From Strongylocentrotus purpuratus (lineage: Eukaryota > Echinodermata > Echinoidea > Camarodonta > Strongylocentrotidae): DNA of 64,000 nt. Below are positions 58,770 to 64,000 of the stretch, one piece after another; within the stretch, counting starts at the first letter, position 1, and the number at the start of each line of letters is the position of its first letter. A program made the position numbers and the translations under genes. The notes under the pieces are model-generated. The model ran no database searches. It worked only from the letters and a program-made list of their open reading frames with translations, and was not told where the DNA came from. Where the stretch lies: positions 702,202 to 766,201 of the forward strand of contig NW_022145527.1 of the NCBI RefSeq assembly GCF_000002235.5. Direction: 5' to 3'.

Positions 58770-61506
58770 GAGGCTCTTTGTCCTTGTCTGGGAGGACAAG
58801 CACTTTAGACTGGGGCTGTAGTCTGATTTCAAGAAAGGAAAACAATTTCGGGACAGTTCAAAATAATGCTTGGAAATGGAAATTCAAATGATACCGTTTT
58901 AAAAACCAGAAAGATATGGTTTGAGGACAAGAAGCAGGATGTAATTCATTGCTCGGCAATCTTGACTGTATTTAAAACAGAGCATCCAATATACCTGATA
59001 TTTAATAGTACTGTACAATGTCAATTAAATAAAATAACTAAATAAACAAACAAATAATGGACCTCTTTAGCCAAGACTGTGGATTTTTATTGTTGAGCAC
59101 TAAATGATTCTGCTCGGTCATACAGGCTAGGTGGGGGAATGCTTTCAATAGACTTAAATTTGAAAGGCCTTTGTATCACTTCGTGCAAAATGACATAGGG
59201 CACTTCTAATAAATTTATACGAGAAGTAAAACCCTGTTCATCATTGTTTTCGTGTTGCAAAGTTGTTTACAGACTGAAAAAGGGATAGTACGGGACTGTA
59301 GAGAGTGAATAAAACTAGGAAATTATAATTGCAAATGTAAAACAACGTTGTAAACCTAGCAATAAGAGGCTCTTGAATGCAGTTTTTTAATTGGACATGG
59401 CTTTGGGGCTACCCGCTACCGCCGCCAGCTAGCTGTCGATTGCCAGCTAGCTGTCGATTGCCAGCTAGCTGTCGATTGCCAGCTAGCTGTCGATTGCCAG
59501 CTAGCTGTCGAGATGGGACCCCCCTGGCGATTAATGTGGGGGGGGGGGGGGGTGATTTTTCAAATTTTCGAGGGCCAAACAAAAAATAGTGCTCTCTACC
59601 CCCCCCCCCCCCCCTCCCCCTTCCCCCTCTACCACTGAGTGAAATATCGGCCGGCACGATTTTTTTTTTATTTCAGCACATTAAATTTCAAATTGATTTC
59701 AAGTTTGGGCCCCCCTAAGAAATCCTGAATCCGCGCCGATACCCACCCCCCCCCCCCAAATAAAAATCCCAAGGCTCCCCTGTAGTTTTTTTCTACATTG
59801 CTCCCCCCCCCCCCCGCAAAAGGTCCCTATTTTCTCATTGTTTTACATCAACAACAACAACAACAATAATATTTATTATAAAACTCCAAAATTGGTTTGT
59901 TTTTTATAAATAATAATATCTGCCCGGCAAAATATTTGAAGTAAGTATGTAGATTAAGATCATCAGACTTTATTACACTGATGAGGTGTATTGGGTTCTC
60001 TTCACTTGTCTCTTTCTGGCTCTCTTTCTCTTTTCTCTCTCTCTCTCTCTCTCATTGGGACTGAAAAAGTATTGAATGTAATAATGTTTGATAAATAGAT
60101 AAAACAGGATTCCTGTCCTTCTTGTACTTCGTAAATATAATACTTTACCTTGCTTACAAGTTAATTGCAAGCTCATTGTATAGATCAATTAAGAGAATAG
60201 CAATAAATATGGACTTTGAGTGAGATCAAAATGGGTTTGACATCAGTTTTTTTTTTTCAAAGATTAAAAAAAAGCAACAGCTGGGTGTCGAACCCGATAC
60301 CTTCCAGTTACCAGGCGATTGCCTACCCACTAGACTAAAGTGTCACATTGCTAATCTCCATGTTTTTTTTTTCATACTTATACTTATTGTTGTAGATGTA
60401 GCAAAAGAAAAAAACGCAACAGCTGGGGGTCGAACCCGATACCTTCCAGTTACCAGGCGATTGCCTACCCACTAGACTAAAGTGTCACATTGCTAATCTC
60501 CATGTTTTTTTTTCATACTTATACTTATTGTTGTAGATGTAGCAAAAAAAAAAAACGCAACAGCTGGGGGTCGAACCCGATACCTTCCAGTTATCAGACG
60601 ATTGCCTACCCACTAGACTAAAGTGTCACATTGCTAATCTTCATGTATTCTTCATACTTACACTTTGTTGTAGATGTAGCAAAAGATGTTTTCTGACTAA
60701 TTCAGAGAGTCGCTTGTTAAAGAAAGAGTATTACATGCTATTTTTTCTTTGTTGAGGGGGGGGTGTCCCCTTTAAAAAGAGATGACAAGTCAATATTATG
60801 GAGTGAAGAAAAAAAATAACATGGGTTTATATAAAGGAGAAACTGAGACTCGAACCGAGTACATTGCATTGTGAAGTGATCACTTTTATCCACAAGACCA
60901 TTTTGCCTCACCGTGATAACTGGTTCGCTTTTTGTTGTTAACACTTTCTGCATGCTAATGACTTTACAAAATGTGCCGATTTACTGATTTGACGCTTTCG
61001 GGATGCATTATTATCATCATTTTTGTAGTCCGATGTTGTCAAGATTGCCCGTATTTTTTTTCTTTCAGTTACTGATATTACTGATATAATAGTGAGGTTT
61101 TATGTTTATTTCATTTAATTTGCAAACTGCTGACTTAAACTTAAAGTGATATGACAAGAGGCCACTGCCCTCACATAGTATAATGAATAGAACACGGGTC
61201 TATTCAATTCAGTATATGCTACGAATTCTATAACAGGGCACCAATGAATAGGGAAGCTTGGCTATTCGATTCTGTTTTCAATAGCTTGCACCTGCAATTT
61301 TTGAATAGTTACGTAACAAACTACTCAGCTCTTTCTGACATGGCATCAATAATATTAGTGAATTGAAAACAAACCTGACCCTCCCTTCATTGAGTGACTT
61401 TTGTTTGGTCAAATGCGAGGATTACCAAAGAGGAGGTAATAATAGCATTCCTGACATTGCAACAATGACCGCGTTATTTTGATGCATTGTCCCTAAACCT
61501 ACCGAA
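58770..61506. repeat. satellite array unit 5 (2737 bp)
   Basis: Only four full copies of the 18-mer (59433-59504), which accounts for its shorter length; the minisatellite's left border is also lost. tRNA-like modules at about 60273-60346, 60416-60489, 60557-60630 and 60836-60911. Confidence 0.92.
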
Positions 61507-64000
61507 GAGGCTCTTTGTCCTTGTCTGGGAGGACAAGCACTTTAGACTGGGGCTGTAGTCTGATTTCAAGAAAGGAAACAATTTCGGGACAGTTCAAAAT
61601 AATGCTTGGAAATGGAAATTCAAATGATACCGTTTTAAAAACCAGAAAGATATGGTTTGAGGACAAGAAGCAGGATGTAATTCATTGCTCGGCAATCTTG
61701 ACTGTATTTAAAACAGAGCATCCAATATACCTGATATTTAATAGTACTGTACAATGTCAATTAAATAAAATAACTAAATAAACAAACAAATAATGGACCT
61801 CTTTAGCCAAGACTGTGGATTTTTATTGTTGAGCACTAAATGATTCTGCTCGGTCATACAGGCTAGGTGGGGGAATGCTTTCAATAGACTTAAATTTGAA
61901 AGGCCCTTTGTATCACTTCGTGCAAAATGACATAGGGCACTTCTAATAAATTTATACGAGAAGTAAAACCCTGTTCATCATTGTTTTCGTGTTGCAAAGT
62001 TGTTTACAGACTGAAAAAGGATAGTACGGGACTGTAGAGAGTGAATAAAACTAGGAAATTATAATTGCAAATGTAAACAACGTTGTAAACCTAGCAATAA
62101 GAGGCTCTTGAATGCAGTTTTTTAATGGACATGGCTTTGGGGCTACCCGCTACGCCGCCAGGCTACGCTGTCGATTGCCAGCTAGCTGTCGATTGCCAGC
62201 TAGCTGTCGATTGCCAGCTAGCTGTCGATTGCCAGCTAGCTGTCGATTGCCAGCTAGCTGTCGATTGCCAGCTAGCTGTCGATTGCCAGCTAGCTGTCGA
62301 TTGCCAGCTGCTGTCGTTGCAGCTAGCTGTCGATTGCCAGCTAGCTGTCGATTGCCAGCTAGCTGTCGATTGCCAGCTAGCTGTCGATTGCCAGCTAGCT
62401 GTCATTGCCCTAGCTGTCGATTGCCAGCTAGCTGTCGAGATGGGACCCCCCTGGCGATTAATTGGGGGGGGGGGGGGGATTTTTTCAAATTTTCGAGGGC
62501 CAAACAAAAAAATAGTGCTCTCTACCCCCCCCCCCCCCCTCCCCCTTCCCCCTCTACCACTGAGTGAAATATCGGCCGGCACGATTTTTTTTTATTTCAG
62601 CACATTAAATTTCAATTGATTTCAAGTTTGGGCCCCCCTAAGAAATCCTGAATCCGCGCCGATACCCACCCCCCCCCCCCCCAAATAAAAATCCCAAGGC
62701 TCCCCTGTAGTTTTTTTCTACATTGCTCCCCCCCCCCCCGCAAAAGGTCCCTATTTTCTCATTGTTTTACATCAACAACAACAACAACAATAATATTTAT
62801 TATAAAACTCCAAAATTGGTTTGTTTTTATAAATAATAATATCTGCCCCGGCAAAATATTTGAAGTAAGTATGTAGATTAAGATCATCAGACTTTATTAC
62901 ACTGATGAGGTGTATTGGGTTCTCTTCACTTGTCTCTTTCTGGCTCTCTTTCTCTTTCTCTCTCTCTCTCTCTCTCATTGGGACTGAAAAAGTATTGAAT
63001 GTAATAATGTTTGATAAATAGATAAACAGGATTCCTGTCCTTCTTGTACTTCGTAAATATAATACTTTACCTTGCTTACAAGTTAATTGCAAGCTCATTG
63101 TATAGATCAATTAAGAGAATAGCAATAAATATGGACTTTGAGTGAGATCAAAATGGGTTTGACATCAGTTTTTCTTTTTCAAAGATTAAAAAAAAGCAAC
63201 AGCTGGGTGTCGAACCCGATACCTTCCAGTTACCAGGCGATTGCCTACCCACTAGACTAAAGTGTCACATTGCTAATCTCCATGTTTTTTTTTTCATACT
63301 TATACTTATTGTTGTAGATGTAGCAAAAGAAAAAAACGCAACAGCTGGGGTCGAACCCGATACCTTCCAGTTACCAGGCGATTGCCTACCCCACTAGACT
63401 AAAGTGTCACATTGCTAATCTCCATGTTTTTTTTTCATACTTATACTTATTGTTGTAGATGTAGCAAAAGAAAAAAACGCAACAGCTGGGGGTCGAACCC
63501 GATACCTTCCAGTTATCAGACGATTGCCTACCCACTAGACTAAAGTGTCACATTGCTAATCTTCATGTATTCTTCATACTTACACTAATGTTGTAGATGT
63601 AGCAAAAGATGTTTTCTGACTAATTCAGAGAGTCGCTTGTTAAAGAAAGAGTATTACATGCTATTTTTTCTTTGTTGAGGGGGGGGGGTGTCCCCTTTAA
63701 AAAGAGATGACAAGTCAATATTATGGGAGTGAAGAAAAAAAATAACATGGGTTTATATAAAGGAGAAACTGAGACTCGAACCGAGTACATTGCATTGTGA
63801 AGTGATCACTTTTATCCACAAGACCATTTTGGCCTCACCGTGATAACTGGTTCGCTTTTTGTTGTTAACACTTTCTGCATGCTAATGACTTTACAAAATG
63901 TGCCGATTTACTGATTTGACGCTTTCGGGATCCTTATTATCATCATTTTTGTAGTCCGATGTTGTCAAGATTGCCCGTATTTTTTTTTCTTTCAGTTACT
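61507..64000. repeat. satellite array unit 6, cut by the window end
   Basis: Minisatellite at 62168-62431 with two degenerate copies. More single-base insertions and losses than the other units. tRNA-like modules at about 63197-63270, 63339-63412, 63480-63553 and 63769-63845. The array continues past the window. Confidence 0.9.

Noticed and set aside
47783..62619. Frames of 95-164 codons with VDCQLA, RLPASC or STASWQ repeats
   Set aside because: An 18-bp repeat without stops is open in several frames on both strands; copy number varies and there is no other coding evidence.

Overview
The window is metazoan nuclear DNA: AT-rich, with GT-AG introns, dense simple repeats, miniature inverted-repeat elements, LINE and SINE remnants, and unusually many long G or C homopolymers. 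A marine invertebrate deuterostome such as an echinoderm fits best. That is inferred from the gene content and repeat style; no sequence here fixes the species.

Two cellular genes are supported by exons whose splice phases agree throughout. At 335-9379 (+) is the 3' part of a gene for a Sfi1-type centrin-binding repeat protein: nine exons, 402 residues, about 13 tryptophan repeats; its 5' end lies before the window. At 17057-25279 (-) is a complete five-exon gene for a SUZ RNA-binding domain protein of the SZRD1 type, 134 residues, with a 4.4 kb first intron that has collected DNA transposons. The genes converge, and 9.4-17.0 kb between their 3' ends holds a TCA satellite, a tRNA-like sequence and small mobile elements.

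From 25.3 to 47 kb I find no intact cellular gene. This part holds hAT-like non-autonomous elements with 8-bp target duplications, a diverged GCTCGC tandem repeat, an element enclosing a broken C2H2 zinc-finger piece, a 5'-truncated LINE with reverse transcriptase and RNase H, a RecQ-like helicase fragment, a second LINE remnant, a tandem pair of 2-kb repeats each holding a tRNA-Gly-like sequence, and two long near-perfect hairpins at 45.4 and 46.0 kb.

From 47192 to the end is an array of about 2.9-kb units, five whole and one cut by the window end. Each unit has a variable 18-bp minisatellite, G and C homopolymers, a CT tract, and four minus-strand tRNA-like modules with recognisable A and B boxes but no anticodon stem. 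Apart from 18-mer copy number and homopolymer length the units are nearly identical, so the array is young or homogenised. It is the most unusual structure in the window. Long open frames inside it are repeat artefacts, not genes.
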